Assembly (NCBI GenBank): GCA_048394785.1
Contig: DBFJGL010000013.1
Span: forward strand, 1 to 38,873
Direction of reading: 5' to 3'
From: DBFJGL01 sp048394785
GTDB lineage: Bacteria > Bacillota > Clostridia > Christensenellales > CAG-917
DNA: 38,873 nt
Part shown: one piece after another, positions 7,687-16,028 of the stretch
Layout: each line of letters begins with the position of its first letter
How positions within the stretch are numbered: position 1 is the stretch's first letter
Program-made: the position numbers and the translations under genes
Notes under the pieces: generated by a model
What the model was told of the DNA's origin: nothing
The model's database searches: none
What the model saw: the letters and a program-made list of their open reading frames with translations, nothing else

Positions 7687-9348
7687 ATGCAGATTATAGA
7701 AAAGACTTTGGGCGAAGTCATAAACGGACTCGCCCGCGACATTCCCGACAATATTGCGGTGAAATATACTACGCACGATTATAAGCGCACTTGGAAAGAG
7801 TTTGACGAAGAAACGGACAAAGTGGCAAAGGGACTTATGTCCCTCGGCGTTGAAAAGGGCGATAAGGTTGCAATTTGGGCAACCAACGTCCCCGAATGGC
7901 TGCTCACTCTGTTCGGCGCGGCGAAATGCGGCGCGATTTTGGTGACCGTAAACACCAACTATAAGGTATTCGAGCTGGAATATCTGCTCACGCAGTCCGA
8001 CACGAAGGTGCTCGTAATGACGGGCGGCTTTAAGGACAGCAATTACGTCGATATAGTGAACAGCATTTTCCCCGACCTTAAATCGTCAAAAGACGGCAAA
8101 GTAGAAAGCAAAAAACTTCCGTTTATGGAAAGAGTTGTTTTTGCGGGCGAGGGCACGCCCGACGGTATGCTCAATTTCCGCAGTCTTATCGACCTTTCGG
8201 ACGGCGTCGGCGACGGGGAGCTTATCGCAAGACAGAAAGAGCTTGACTGTCACGACGTAATAAATATGCAGTACACTTCGGGTACAACCGGTTTCCCGAA
8301 GGGCGTTATGCTCACGCATTACAACATAGTAAACAACGGCAAGACCATAGGCGACGGTATGGCGTTTACAAACAAGGACAAGCTGTGCATATGCGTGCCG
8401 CTGTTCCATTGTTTCGGGCTTGTGCTGGCGACGATGGCGTGCATCACGCACGGCACCACGCTTGTGCCGATCGAGGCGTACAGCCCCGTGCCCGTTATGA
8501 ACGCAATCAGTCAGGAAAAATGCACCGCGGTGCACGGCGTGCCTACGATGTTCATTGCAATGCTCGAACATCCTATGTTCTCGCAGTTCGATTTTTCCTC
8601 ATTGCGCACGGGCATTATGGCAGGTTCGCCCTGTCCCATCGAGGTTATGAAAAAGGTCGTGGACAAGATGAATATGAAGGATATAGTCATCGTGTTCGGT
8701 CAGACCGAGGCTTCGCCCGGCTGTACGATGACCACTACCGACGATTCGTTGGATAAACGCGTGTCCACCGTGGGCAGAGCGTTCCCTGGAGTGGAGTGCA
8801 AAATCGTCAACCCCGAAACGAACGAAGAAGTGCCCGACGGCGTAGCAGGCGAATTTGTGGCGCGCGGCTATAATATAATGAAAGGGTATTACAAAATGCC
8901 CGAAGCCACGGCGCAGGCTATCGATAAGGACGGCTGGCTGCACTCGGGCGACCTCTGTACCCGCGACGAAGAAGGGTATTATAAGGTTGTAGGCAGAATA
9001 AAGGATATGATTATCCGCGGCGGCGAAAACATCTATCCCAAGGAGTTGGAGGAGTTTTTGTACACCTGCGATAAAATCAGCGACGTGCAGGTCATAGGCG
9101 TGCCGAGCAAGCAGTACGGCGAGGAAATTATGGCGTGCATCGTCCTCAAATCGGGCGAGAGTATGACGGAACAGGAAGTCAAAGACCTCGTAAAGAGCAA
9201 TATGGCAAGGCATAAGGTGCCGAGTTACGTTCGGTTTATGGACGCGTTTCCCGTCACCGCAAGCGGAAAAATTCAGAAGTTCAAACTTCGCGAGCAAGCA
9301 ATAGAAATTCTCAAACTGCAGGAAGCCGCCGGCATAGAAACGGCGTAA
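7687..9348 (+). CDS. AMP-binding acyl-CoA synthetase
   Basis: This enzyme activates a carboxylic acid, probably a fatty acid, to its acyl-AMP and then to the CoA thioester in the cytoplasm. The phosphate-binding motif YTSGTTGFPKG runs from Y196 to G206. The hinge region GRIKDMIIRGGENIYPKE starts near residue 436. The catalytic C-terminal lysine is K528 in SGKIQK. The length of 553 residues is usual for medium- or long-chain acyl-CoA ligases, and the GGENIYPKE motif is shared with that group. It starts nine bases after the pseudouridine synthase, with GAGG upstream of the ATG, and is likely in the same transcript. The chain-length preference is not deducible. Confidence 0.9.
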   Translation: MQIIEKTLGEVINGLARDIPDNIAVKYTTHDYKRTWKEFDEETDKVAKGLMSLGVEKGDKVAIWATNVPEWLLTLFGAAKCGAILVTVNTNYKVFELEYLLTQSDTKVLVMTGGFKDSNYVDIVNSIFPDLKSSKDGKVESKKLPFMERVVFAGEGTPDGMLNFRSLIDLSDGVGDGELIARQKELDCHDVINMQYTSGTTGFPKGVMLTHYNIVNNGKTIGDGMAFTNKDKLCICVPLFHCFGLVLATMACITHGTTLVPIEAYSPVPVMNAISQEKCTAVHGVPTMFIAMLEHPMFSQFDFSSLRTGIMAGSPCPIEVMKKVVDKMNMKDIVIVFGQTEASPGCTMTTTDDSLDKRVSTVGRAFPGVECKIVNPETNEEVPDGVAGEFVARGYNIMKGYYKMPEATAQAIDKDGWLHSGDLCTRDEEGYYKVVGRIKDMIIRGGENIYPKELEEFLYTCDKISDVQVIGVPSKQYGEEIMACIVLKSGESMTEQEVKDLVKSNMARHKVPSYVRFMDAFPVTASGKIQKFKLREQAIEILKLQEAAGIETA

Positions 9349-9358
9349 GGAGTGTAAA

Positions 9359-10159
9359 ATGAACCTATGCTTTTCAACAATAGGTTGCCCCGATTGGAAT
9401 TTGGGCGACATAGTATCAACCGCTAAGGACCTCGGTTACGCAGGCGTTGAAATTCGCAGTATCAGAGGTGAAACGTATGCTCCCGAAATGAGAGAGTTTG
9501 CCGACGACGCGGCAAAAACAAAGGAGCTTTTCGAGCGTACGGGCGTTAAGATTGCAATGCTTACGAGCTCTGCCGCGCTTGCCAACCACAACGACGTTTC
9601 CGCGCTTGACAGGGCAAAAAAATACGTAGATCTCGCGGAAAAATTCGGCGTTCCGTTCATTCGCGTGATGTCCACCGACAAGCCTTATTTCGACGGAGGC
9701 GACGAGGATTTGTGCTTCAATGCGTATTCCGAGCTTCTGTCTTATGCAAAGGGTTCGGGCGTAAGTCCGCTTATGGAAACCAACGGCTTGTTTATCGATA
9801 CAAAAAAACTTGCCGATTTCCTCGACGCCGCAGGCGAGGGTTCGGGCGCGCTTTGGGACGTGCACCATCCGTTCAGGTACAACGACGAAAGCGTGGATGA
9901 AACCATCGCAAATCTCGGCTCCAAAATCAAATACGTCCACTTGAAGGACAGCGTCGTGGAAAAGGGCAAAGTCGCGTACAGAATGATGGGTTGCGGCGAT
10001 ATTCCGCTTGACGACGTCGTAAAGAAACTGCAAGTCAACGGATATAACGGCTATTATACGCTGGAATGGGTTAAGCTGTGGAACAGAGAACTCGAAGACG
10101 GCGGAATAGTGTTCGGGCATTACGCAAACTATATGAGGGCGCGCGAGCTTGCAAACTGA
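9359..10159 (+). CDS. Sugar-phosphate isomerase/epimerase-like TIM barrel protein
   Basis: This 266-residue protein belongs to the xylose-isomerase-like/AP-endonuclease 2 superfamily, whose members isomerise or epimerise sugars or cleave DNA at abasic sites. The N-terminus (LCFSTIGCPDWNLGDIVSTAKDLGYAGVEIR) and the metal-site strands ending METNG, LWDVHHPFR, YVHLKDS and YTLEWVK match the sugar isomerase branch. The His and Glu residues expected to bind the divalent metal are visible. A strong AAGGAG precedes the ATG by the usual distance. It lies ten bases after the acyl-CoA synthetase and is the last gene before two hairpins, so it ends the operon. The substrate is unknown. Confidence 0.8.
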   Translation: MNLCFSTIGCPDWNLGDIVSTAKDLGYAGVEIRSIRGETYAPEMREFADDAAKTKELFERTGVKIAMLTSSAALANHNDVSALDRAKKYVDLAEKFGVPFIRVMSTDKPYFDGGDEDLCFNAYSELLSYAKGSGVSPLMETNGLFIDTKKLADFLDAAGEGSGALWDVHHPFRYNDESVDETIANLGSKIKYVHLKDSVVEKGKVAYRMMGCGDIPLDDVVKKLQVNGYNGYYTLEWVKLWNRELEDGGIVFGHYANYMRARELAN

Positions 10160-10340
10160 CGACGCGCGTCCGCGCGTCATTCGCACCGCGGCTGCTCGTC
10201 GGTATGAATGCGGTCGGATAAAGTAACAAATAAATGCAATCCGAATAAATTGCGGATAAACGGCAAATTCCGTAAATGCGCAGTGAAGCGATAATTTACA
10301 AAAACGTCGGATAGCAATACGGCTTGGTTAAAACGGCTTA

Positions 10341-10378
10341 ATCGGTCGGGGAGAGGATATACCCCGACCGATTTTTTA
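10341..10378 (+). terminator. Rho-independent terminator ending the 2766-10159 gene run
   Basis: An 11-bp stem (ATCGGTCGGGG / CCCCGACCGAT) is followed by a run of six T residues. A shorter GC-rich hairpin (GACGCGCG / CGCGCGTC, 10161-10178) sits just after the isomerase stop, but it lacks a T-run. Apart from these and the facing terminator at 10467-10492, I see nothing else in the 330-base gap. Confidence 0.88.
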
Positions 10379-10466
10379 CGCTCCGAGATACAAAGCGCGC
10401 TTGCCGCGGGCGGCTGTTCGATTATCAGGTAATTTATTCGCTTGTAAATCAAGTGTTTTACAAATG

Positions 10467-10492
10467 AAAAAGCCCTCGTACCCGAGGGCTTT
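10467..10492 (-). terminator. Rho-independent terminator of the minus-strand group
   Basis: On the minus strand AAAGCCCTCG, a four-base loop and CGAGGGCTTT are followed by more T residues. The stem overlaps the stop codon of the small gene at 10492-10980. It faces the plus-strand terminator at 10341, so convergent transcripts are kept apart. Confidence 0.85.
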
Positions 10493-10980
10493 CAAGAATT
10501 TTTCGCAACGAAATAAACTCCGTTTTCGATTCTTTCTTTTATGGCTTTCATAAGTCGGCTGCGCCCGAAACATTCGTCCAAAGTTTTTTCGTCGCAGCCG
10601 AGCGTCATCATATTGTAGGCGAAACTGTTTTCGGCGCGGTTCAGCTTTCTGAATACGGTGCGTTCGGAGGCGTTTTTCAGCTTTGCTATCTGCTTGTGCG
10701 ACATTTTGAGATATACGCGAAGGCGCAGAATGTCGCGTTCGGACTCGTCCATCATATCCAGAGCCCTGCGAACTTTGTCCGCCGCAAACAGAATATTGAA
10801 CTTTTCACCGTTTAATTCTGTTATTTCACCAATTAATTGCTCGGTGCTCACCCCGCATCTGGCGTGAATGCCGCAAAAACCCGAATTTATGCGGCTGGAT
10901 ACCCCAAAATCGAGCGTTTTTACAATTTTGGGCAATAGGGAACAAGCAACAAGCAACGTGTTGCACCAATTTTTTTTCAT
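10492..10980 (-). CDS. Uncharacterised protein with sigma-70 region-4-like helix-turn-helix
   Basis: I do not recognise a named gene here. The 162-residue product has an N-terminal half with conserved-looking Cys and Gly positions (KNWCNTLL, GFCGIHARCGVS). A helix-turn-helix follows at about residues 69-120 (MDESERDILRLRVYLKMSHKQI..., then SERTVFRKLNRAE). The second part resembles sigma factor region 4, but no region 2 is present, so it is not a normal sigma factor. The ATG at 10980 has a near-perfect AAGGAGG six bases upstream, and this decides the start over longer in-frame options. It is the last gene after tmcAL and ylbJ on the same strand and has a possible promoter of its own. A role as a small transcription regulator is inference. 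Confidence 0.7.
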   Translation of the reverse strand: MKKNWCNTLLVACSLLPKIVKTLDFGVSSRINSGFCGIHARCGVSTEQLIGEITELNGEKFNILFAADKVRRALDMMDESERDILRLRVYLKMSHKQIAKLKNASERTVFRKLNRAENSFAYNMMTLGCDEKTLDECFGRSRLMKAIKERIENGVYFVAKNS

Positions 10981-11007
10981 AATTCCTCCTTGTGGTAGTA
11001 AGACTGT

Positions 11008-11038
11008 ATTATATCCTCTGAGTAGAGCATACGGGCAA
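11008..11038 (-). promoter_or_regulatory. Possible promoter for the 10492-10980 gene
   Basis: A perfect TATAAT (plus 11008-11013) lies about 28 bases before the start codon, on the minus strand. A weak -35 candidate, TTGCCC (plus 11033-11038), is 19 bases away, which is longer than ideal. Confidence 0.35.
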
Positions 11039-11085
11039 TAAGATACAAAAGTCAATAATTTATGACAAAAATCGGTAAAAAGGGT

Positions 11086-12027
11086 TTATAAAATAATTAG
11101 TGAAAAAATATATCCCAATCCGAACGCGAGCGCGCTTTGCGTAAGTTTTCTCAAAAGCACGCTCCAAAAGGAAATACCTGCTTCGGAGAGGAAGGAACAG
11201 GATTGCAGGATTACGGAAATTCCGCCGAACGATATTATTGCGGAGGCGAGAGCCGCGCCCAATCTTACGTCGGAAATCAACGCGCATTCCACGGTGCCGC
11301 GCGTCATTTCCACCGCTCCGTATATGATTGACAGCAACGCTTGAGATAGCTCGCCGTTATTTAAGCTTTTAAGCGAGTTGTCAAGACCTGCGAGTCCAAT
11401 AGTATCCGCAATCATACCACACAGCACTATGTACGCGCCCACTGCAAGCATAGCCGCGGTGGCTTTTGTCACGCTTTCGCTGACGGCGTGTTCGGACGTG
11501 AGCACAGCGGCGTCAAGCGTCGCAGCATCCTCTTTTTTGCCGCGGTAAATCAAACCGTTTACAAGCGAAGCAAGGTAGTGCGAAAGGAGAATAACCAAGC
11601 CTACTTTGTAATCGTTGAAAATTGCGCTGCCTACCGTGCCCAATATGAACACGGGTCCCGAAGTGGATGCATAGGCGCATATCGACAACGCCTGACGCTT
11701 GCTTATCGCGCCGTTGAGCGTAAGCTCCGCAGTCATTGCTGCGCCCACGGGATAGCCCGAAAGCAAGGACATCGTCAAGACGTAAGCCGCGGACGGAGGG
11801 GAGTTGTACAAAAATGCGACGGGGCGTCTGCCTATCTTGGACAGAGCTTCCGCGCCTCCTATTTTGGTGAGCAGAGTGGCTGTGAAATAAAAGGGAAAAA
11901 GCGCGGGCAGTACCGTAACCGCAAACAGCGTAAGCCCTTTTGTCGCCGATTGAATGTAATAATCGGGTTTTATCAGCATAAGCGTCATAAACGCGATAAG
12001 GGCGATGATTTGCGGCAGTTTTTTCAT
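11086..12027 (-). CDS. ylbJ: YlbJ-type sporulation membrane protein
   Basis: This 313-residue integral membrane protein has about eight hydrophobic helices and resembles the nucleoside-recognition 'gate' domain proteins, of which YlbJ is the sporulation member. In Bacillus, YlbJ is needed for normal spore cortex formation and heat resistance. Typical stretches are LFAVTVLPALFPFYFTATLLTKIGG, SGYPVGAAM and CAYASTSGPVFILGTVGSAIF. The N-terminus begins with a short basic segment followed directly by the first helix. No strong ribosome binding site is visible before the ATG at 12027. tmcAL (ylbM) lies upstream on the same strand, and ylbJ and ylbM are also near neighbours in Bacillus, which supports the call. 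Confidence 0.85.
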   Translation of the reverse strand: MKKLPQIIALIAFMTLMLIKPDYYIQSATKGLTLFAVTVLPALFPFYFTATLLTKIGGAEALSKIGRRPVAFLYNSPPSAAYVLTMSLLSGYPVGAAMTAELTLNGAISKRQALSICAYASTSGPVFILGTVGSAIFNDYKVGLVILLSHYLASLVNGLIYRGKKEDAATLDAAVLTSEHAVSESVTKATAAMLAVGAYIVLCGMIADTIGLAGLDNSLKSLNNGELSQALLSIIYGAVEMTRGTVECALISDVRLGAALASAIISFGGISVILQSCSFLSEAGISFWSVLLRKLTQSALAFGLGYIFSLIIL

Positions 12028-12116
12028 ACAGAATAATATGCCGCGGGGCGGCGATTATGCAGAATAAAGGATTAAGCCGAGGTGCGGGCGCAATCGTTAT
12101 TATTACTTAAATATAT

Positions 12117-12144
12117 AAAAAAGCAAATGCGTTTATGGCATTGC
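12117..12144 (-). terminator. Possible terminator after tmcAL
   Basis: On the minus strand GCAATGC and GCATTTGC pair with one bulged T around a seven-base loop, and a run of six T residues follows. It lies 70 bases past the tmcAL stop. If active, ylbJ would need its own start signal, which I cannot identify. Confidence 0.45.
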
Positions 12145-12213
12145 TACGTTGCGCAAACGGCAGAATGTTCAAAAAACGAATATCTAACCGCTTAAATTTG
12201 CTTTCAAATGCAG

Positions 12214-13308
12214 TTATCTGCAAATTTCGAGTATCTTTGACGCCATAACGTCGGCGTCCACCAAGGGGCGGACGGGACAGTCCGCTTCGCAGTCCGAGTG
12301 CTTGAAAAAAAAGTAGCCGTCCGCCGCGGCAAGCAGGGCGAACAACGCCTTTTTCTTGGAGGGTTTGCAGGCGAGCACCGTGCAATACGGCTTTTGCGCG
12401 TCTGCAAGCGCGTTCAGTTCTTTGGTTATGCCAACGGTTGCGCAGGCGGCTATGCGCTTGACGGTGGAGCGCGTGTAGCGTTTGCTTGTAAGAGTGAGAT
12501 AACCGTCCATATCGTCGAAATCGGCTTTTGCTATTCTGTTTTCCATACCCTCGGAGATGTTGGCAATTTCCTGCAACGCTTCGGTGCTTTTGCTTTTCAT
12601 CGAGTAGGTGGAAATCGCGCCGTATTTTTCGTATGAAACGGGATTTTCCGCTTTAACGAAATCGGGCACGAACGCCGAAAAGTCTTTTCCTTCCGCCATT
12701 CTTTCGCGTATGGCGGTTGAGGAAAGATATTTTTTCCCGTCGTCGGGCTTTCTCGCAACAGAGTGGAACGCCACTTTATTGCCGTAGCGTGCGCCCGCTT
12801 TCATATATTCCACCGCAAGTATGTTGTTGGGGGAACGGAGCATATTCGCAACGTCGGGGCGCAAAACGTCGAGTGCCATCGTGCGCGATTTGGCAAGCGA
12901 ATATCCCTCTGACAGGTAACCTTTCAGCAAGCCCGACATGTCCTTTGTTTCGCTTCTTAAAAACTCCGCCGCCATACTGACGTCTTTGAGTTCGTCCGCT
13001 TCCGTGCCGAATGACAGAGTGTATTCTCCGAGCATACTGAGGGTTTTGAGCGCGCCCTCCGCAAATCTTTGCGCGTTGGAAAGAGAATAAATTACGGGCA
13101 GTTCGATAACCGCGTCCGCGCCCGCCTGCAACGCCCAATCGGCGCGCGTGTATTTGTCGGTTACGGCTATGTCGCCGCGCAGAGTAAAACTGCCGCTCAT
13201 CACAACGACCACCGCGTCCGCGCCCGTTTCGCGCTTGGCTTGACGCAGTTGTTTGAGGTGTCCGTTGTGCAGGGGGTTGTATTCGGCTATGATTGCTGTG
13301 ATTTTCAC
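12214..13308 (-). CDS. tmcAL: tRNA(Met) cytidine acetate ligase
   Basis: TmcAL (formerly YlbM) uses ATP and acetate to make N4-acetylcytidine at the wobble position of elongator tRNA-Met. The HxGH nucleotidyltransferase motif is at H14-H17 (AEYNPLHNGH). It is followed by VVVMSGSFTLRGD, TRADWALQAGADAVIELP and FGTEAD, all family landmarks. The length of 364 residues is somewhat below the roughly 400 usual. The start is a GTG at 13308, supported by AAGGAG six bases upstream. The gene is divergent from pta. Acetate is a product of the neighbouring Pta-AckA route, and the adjacency of ylbM and ackA is common in Firmicutes. Confidence 0.92.
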   Translation of the reverse strand: MKITAIIAEYNPLHNGHLKQLRQAKRETGADAVVVVMSGSFTLRGDIAVTDKYTRADWALQAGADAVIELPVIYSLSNAQRFAEGALKTLSMLGEYTLSFGTEADELKDVSMAAEFLRSETKDMSGLLKGYLSEGYSLAKSRTMALDVLRPDVANMLRSPNNILAVEYMKAGARYGNKVAFHSVARKPDDGKKYLSSTAIRERMAEGKDFSAFVPDFVKAENPVSYEKYGAISTYSMKSKSTEALQEIANISEGMENRIAKADFDDMDGYLTLTSKRYTRSTVKRIAACATVGITKELNALADAQKPYCTVLACKPSKKKALFALLAAADGYFFFKHSDCEADCPVRPLVDADVMASKILEICR

Positions 13309-13360
13309 GAGCGGCTCCTTATATCGTTAATATATAATCTTATTTACGACGGCTTTTTCC

Positions 13361-13389
13361 TTGCTTTTTTTACCGACGGTATTTATAAT
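13361..13389 (+). promoter_or_regulatory. Probable promoter for pta-ackA
   Basis: TTGCTT (13361-13366) and a perfect TATAAT (13384-13389) are 17 bases apart. The leader to the pta start at 13448 would be about 52 bases. Confidence 0.55.
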
Positions 13390-13447
13390 TATAAGCACAA
13401 TTAAAATAAAATCAACACAAAATCCGATGTTGAAAGGAAGGAGTATA

Positions 13448-14446
13448 ATGTCAAATTTCGTGGACGGACTGCTTGAGAGGGCAGGCAAACTCAAAAAGAC
13501 CATAGCTCTCGCCGAAGGCAACGACGTCAGAGTTGCAAAAGCGGCGGAAATTCTCACCCGTAAAGGCGTGTGCAAAGTCGTGCTTATCGGCAATGAAAAA
13601 GAGATTAAGGAAAAATATCCCGAGATAAATTTGGACGGCGTGGCGTTCGAGGATCCTGCGACGAGTTCCAAGCGCGCGGCGTATGCGCATACGCTTTACG
13701 AGCTCAGAAAAGAGAAGGGAATGCTGGAAGACGTCGCGCTCAACATCGTGTCCAACAACAATATGTTCTTTGCGTGTCTGGCATTGAAGTGCGGCGACGT
13801 GGACGGCGTTGTGGGCGGAGCGGTGTTCTCCTCGGCAGACGTTTCCCGCGCGGCGTTTCAGGTCATCAAGGCGGCTCCCGGCATTAAAAGCGTGTCGAGC
13901 TGTTTCGTAATGGTGCCTCCCGAGCACTCCAAGTTCGACCACACCCCGGCGTTCATTTTCTCGGATTGCGCGGTTATTCCTTATCCCACCGACGACCAGC
14001 TTTGCGACATCGTTCAGGCGGCGTATGACAGCGCGAAGAAGATTGTGGAAATCGAGCCTAAAATAGCAATGCTTTCCTTCTCGACCAAGGGCAGCGCGTG
14101 CCACGACTCCGTGACCAAGGTCAGAAGCGCATATGCAAAGGTGAAATCAGTGCGCCCCGACATCGTGGTGGACGGCGAATTGCAGCTTGACTCCGCAATC
14201 GTTAAGAGCGTGGCGGAGCAGAAGGCCCCCGGCAGCGACGTTGCGGGACAAGCCAACGTGCTCATTTTCCCCAACCTCGACGCGGGCAATATCGGCTATA
14301 AGATTGCTCAGCGTTTCGGCAATATGATGGCAATCGGACCGGTTATGCAGGGGCTTGCGCTTCCCGTGAACGACCTTTCGCGCGGTTGCGTTGCCGAAGA
14401 CATAGTCGCCGTTGCGGCGATAACGGCGTTGCAGTCGGCAAAATAG
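13448..14446 (+). CDS. pta: Phosphate acetyltransferase
   Basis: Pta converts acetyl-CoA and phosphate to acetyl phosphate and CoA in the cytoplasm. The 332-residue product matches the short, single-domain Firmicute form. Landmarks are IALAEGNDVRVAKAAEIL near the N-terminus, the central GDVDGVVGGAVFSSADVSRAAFQVI, and the C-terminal ANVLIFPNLDAGNIGYKIAQRFG and GPVMQGLALPVNDLSRGC. The start at 13448 is set by GGAAGGAG at the usual distance; an earlier in-frame ATG lies within the promoter region and is rejected. It is followed after eight bases by ackA, so the two make a compact acetate/ATP operon. Confidence 0.95.
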   Translation: MSNFVDGLLERAGKLKKTIALAEGNDVRVAKAAEILTRKGVCKVVLIGNEKEIKEKYPEINLDGVAFEDPATSSKRAAYAHTLYELRKEKGMLEDVALNIVSNNNMFFACLALKCGDVDGVVGGAVFSSADVSRAAFQVIKAAPGIKSVSSCFVMVPPEHSKFDHTPAFIFSDCAVIPYPTDDQLCDIVQAAYDSAKKIVEIEPKIAMLSFSTKGSACHDSVTKVRSAYAKVKSVRPDIVVDGELQLDSAIVKSVAEQKAPGSDVAGQANVLIFPNLDAGNIGYKIAQRFGNMMAIGPVMQGLALPVNDLSRGCVAEDIVAVAAITALQSAK

Positions 14447-14454
14447 AGGTGAAT

Positions 14455-15651
14455 ATGAAAATTCTCGTTATCAACGCAGGCAGTTCTTCGCTTAAATATC
14501 AGCTTATCGATACCGATACCGAAAAGTGGCTTGCAAAGGGTATTTGCGAGCGTATCACATTCAGCGGCTCCCGTCTTGTTTATGACAGGGCGGACGGCGC
14601 GCATGTAGAAGTCAAACAGGATATGTCCGACCACAAAGAAGCGATGCAGCTCGTTCTCGACGCGCTTCTCGATAAGGAAAACGGCGCGATTGCGTCCGTG
14701 TCCGAAATCGGCGCGGTGGGACATCGTGTTCTGCACAGCGGAGAAGATTTCAAATGCTCGGTGCTCATCGACGACGAAGTCATCGCAATCTGCGAGAAAA
14801 ACGCCGAGCTCGGACCTCTCCATATGCCGGGCAACATAGCGTGCATCAAGAGCTGCCGCGAAGTTATGGGCAACGTGCCTATGGTTGCCGTTTTCGATAC
14901 GACTTTCCACAGCACTATGCCGCAAAAGGCGTTTATGTACGGTATTCCTTATTCCGTATATGAGCAGTACAAGGTCAGAAAATACGGCTTCCACGGCACT
15001 TCGCATAAGTTCGTAAGCGAGGAAACCGCGAAATATCTCGGCAGTAAAAACTGCAAAATCATCATCTGCCACCTCGGCAACGGCTCGTCCATATCCGCCG
15101 TCAAGGACGGAAAGTGCATCGATACGTCGATGGGCTTTACTCCGCTCGAAGGACTTGTTATGGGTACAAGAAGCGGCGATATAGACCCCGCGGCGGTGGA
15201 GTTTATCCGCGCAAAACTCGGTATGAGCGCGGAGGATATGGTGCAGTATCTCAACAAGAAATGCGGTATGCTCGGGGTGAGCGAATTCAGTTCCGATATG
15301 CGCGATTTGAACGATAAGGCGGCGAGCGGCGACCAAAAGGCCGAGCTTGCGATAGAAATCGTTGCGTACAGAGTAAAGAAATATGTCGGTTCTTATGCGG
15401 CGGCTCTCAACGGCGCGGACGCAATCGTGTTTACGGGCGGTATAGGCGAAAACAGCGACCTTATGCGCAGACTCGTTATGGAAGATATGGAGTATCTCGG
15501 CGTGGATTTCGACTTCGGGGAAAACGCAATCCGCAAGGGCGGCATACGCGAATTGTCCAAAAAGGACAGCAAGGTCAAGGTGCTTGTCGTTCCCACAAAC
15601 GAGGAGTTGTCCATAGCGCGCGAAACGCTCGCGCTTGCTTCAAACAAATAG
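14455..15651 (+). CDS. ackA: Acetate kinase
   Basis: AckA transfers phosphate from acetyl phosphate to ADP, giving acetate and ATP, the main substrate-level ATP step of many fermenters. All signatures of the acetokinase family are visible: NAGSSSLKYQL at the N-terminus, GHRVLHSGE, FDTTFHSTMP, YGFHGTSHK, HLGNGSSISA and TGGIGENS. The length of 398 residues is normal. The ATG at 14455 follows GAGGTG at close spacing and matches the family N-terminus. It is cotranscribed with pta. An imperfect hairpin follows the stop, before the rpmF promoter. Confidence 0.97.
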   Translation: MKILVINAGSSSLKYQLIDTDTEKWLAKGICERITFSGSRLVYDRADGAHVEVKQDMSDHKEAMQLVLDALLDKENGAIASVSEIGAVGHRVLHSGEDFKCSVLIDDEVIAICEKNAELGPLHMPGNIACIKSCREVMGNVPMVAVFDTTFHSTMPQKAFMYGIPYSVYEQYKVRKYGFHGTSHKFVSEETAKYLGSKNCKIIICHLGNGSSISAVKDGKCIDTSMGFTPLEGLVMGTRSGDIDPAAVEFIRAKLGMSAEDMVQYLNKKCGMLGVSEFSSDMRDLNDKAASGDQKAELAIEIVAYRVKKYVGSYAAALNGADAIVFTGGIGENSDLMRRLVMEDMEYLGVDFDFGENAIRKGGIRELSKKDSKVKVLVVPTNEELSIARETLALASNK

Positions 15652-15679
15652 CGGTTACAGTCAAAATTAGCGGACGTTT

Positions 15680-15715
15680 TTGCGCTTTCGGGTAAATTAT
15701 GCCGAAAGTGCGCAA
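15680..15715 (+). other. Hairpin between ackA and rpmF
   Basis: TTGCGCTTTCGG pairs with CCGAAA-GT-GCGCAA with a two-base bulge around a ten-base loop. Only a short T-run follows, so it is at best a weak terminator for pta-ackA. It lies immediately before the rpmF -35 box. Confidence 0.45.
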
Positions 15716-15720
15716 AGCGT

Positions 15721-15749
15721 TTGACATAGTCTTAATAATTATATATAAT
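15721..15749 (+). promoter_or_regulatory. Consensus sigma-A promoter for rpmF
   Basis: A perfect TTGACA (15721-15726), a 17-base spacer and a perfect TATAAT (15744-15749) give a full-consensus promoter, the best in the window. Transcription would start near 15756, and an AGACGGAGG ribosome binding site precedes the rpmF start. This strength fits a ribosomal protein gene. Confidence 0.85.
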
Positions 15750-15790
15750 CATTAAGCATAATTAAGCAATATAAGACGGAGGAAATACAA

Positions 15791-15976
15791 ATGGCGGTTC
15801 CTAAGAATAAAATATCCAAGTCCAAGACGAATTCCCGTTTTGCAAATTGGAAGCTCAGCACCCCCGGTCTGGTTGAATGTCCCCAGTGCCACGAGCTTAT
15901 CAAAGGTCACGTCGTGTGCCCCAAGTGCGGCTACTACGACGGCGAGCAAGTCGTTGACAAAAACAGCGATAAATAA
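15791..15976 (+). CDS. rpmF: 50S ribosomal protein bL32
   Basis: This 61-residue protein is part of the large ribosomal subunit. It opens with MAVPKNKISKSKTNSRFANWKL, the usual basic bL32 N-terminus. It carries four zinc-binding cysteines, C30, C33, C43 and C46, in two CxxC pairs, so this is the zinc-containing form. In many Firmicutes a DUF177 gene (ylbN) precedes rpmF, but none is present between ackA and rpmF here. A full-consensus promoter lies directly upstream and a strong terminator directly downstream, so rpmF is probably its own short transcript with some read-through into plsX. Confidence 0.97.
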   Translation: MAVPKNKISKSKTNSRFANWKLSTPGLVECPQCHELIKGHVVCPKCGYYDGEQVVDKNSDK

Positions 15977-15984
15977 TCATCGGT

Positions 15985-16013
15985 AAAAAAGTGATTGAAA
16001 AATCACTTTTTTT
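15985..16013 (+). terminator. Rho-independent terminator between rpmF and plsX
   Basis: AAAAAAGTGATT, a GAAA tetraloop and AATCACTTTTTTT form a 12-bp stem with a seven-T tail. It begins eight bases after the rpmF stop and ends 16 bases before plsX. As no separate plsX promoter is visible, partial read-through probably drives plsX. Confidence 0.82.
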
Positions 16014-16028
16014 ATATTCGGAGAAAAT

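Noticed and set aside
13361..13447. A longer N-terminus for Pta starting upstream of 13448
   Set aside because: The extra 29 codons overlap the promoter and ribosome binding site, and homologues start at MSNFVDGL-like sequences.
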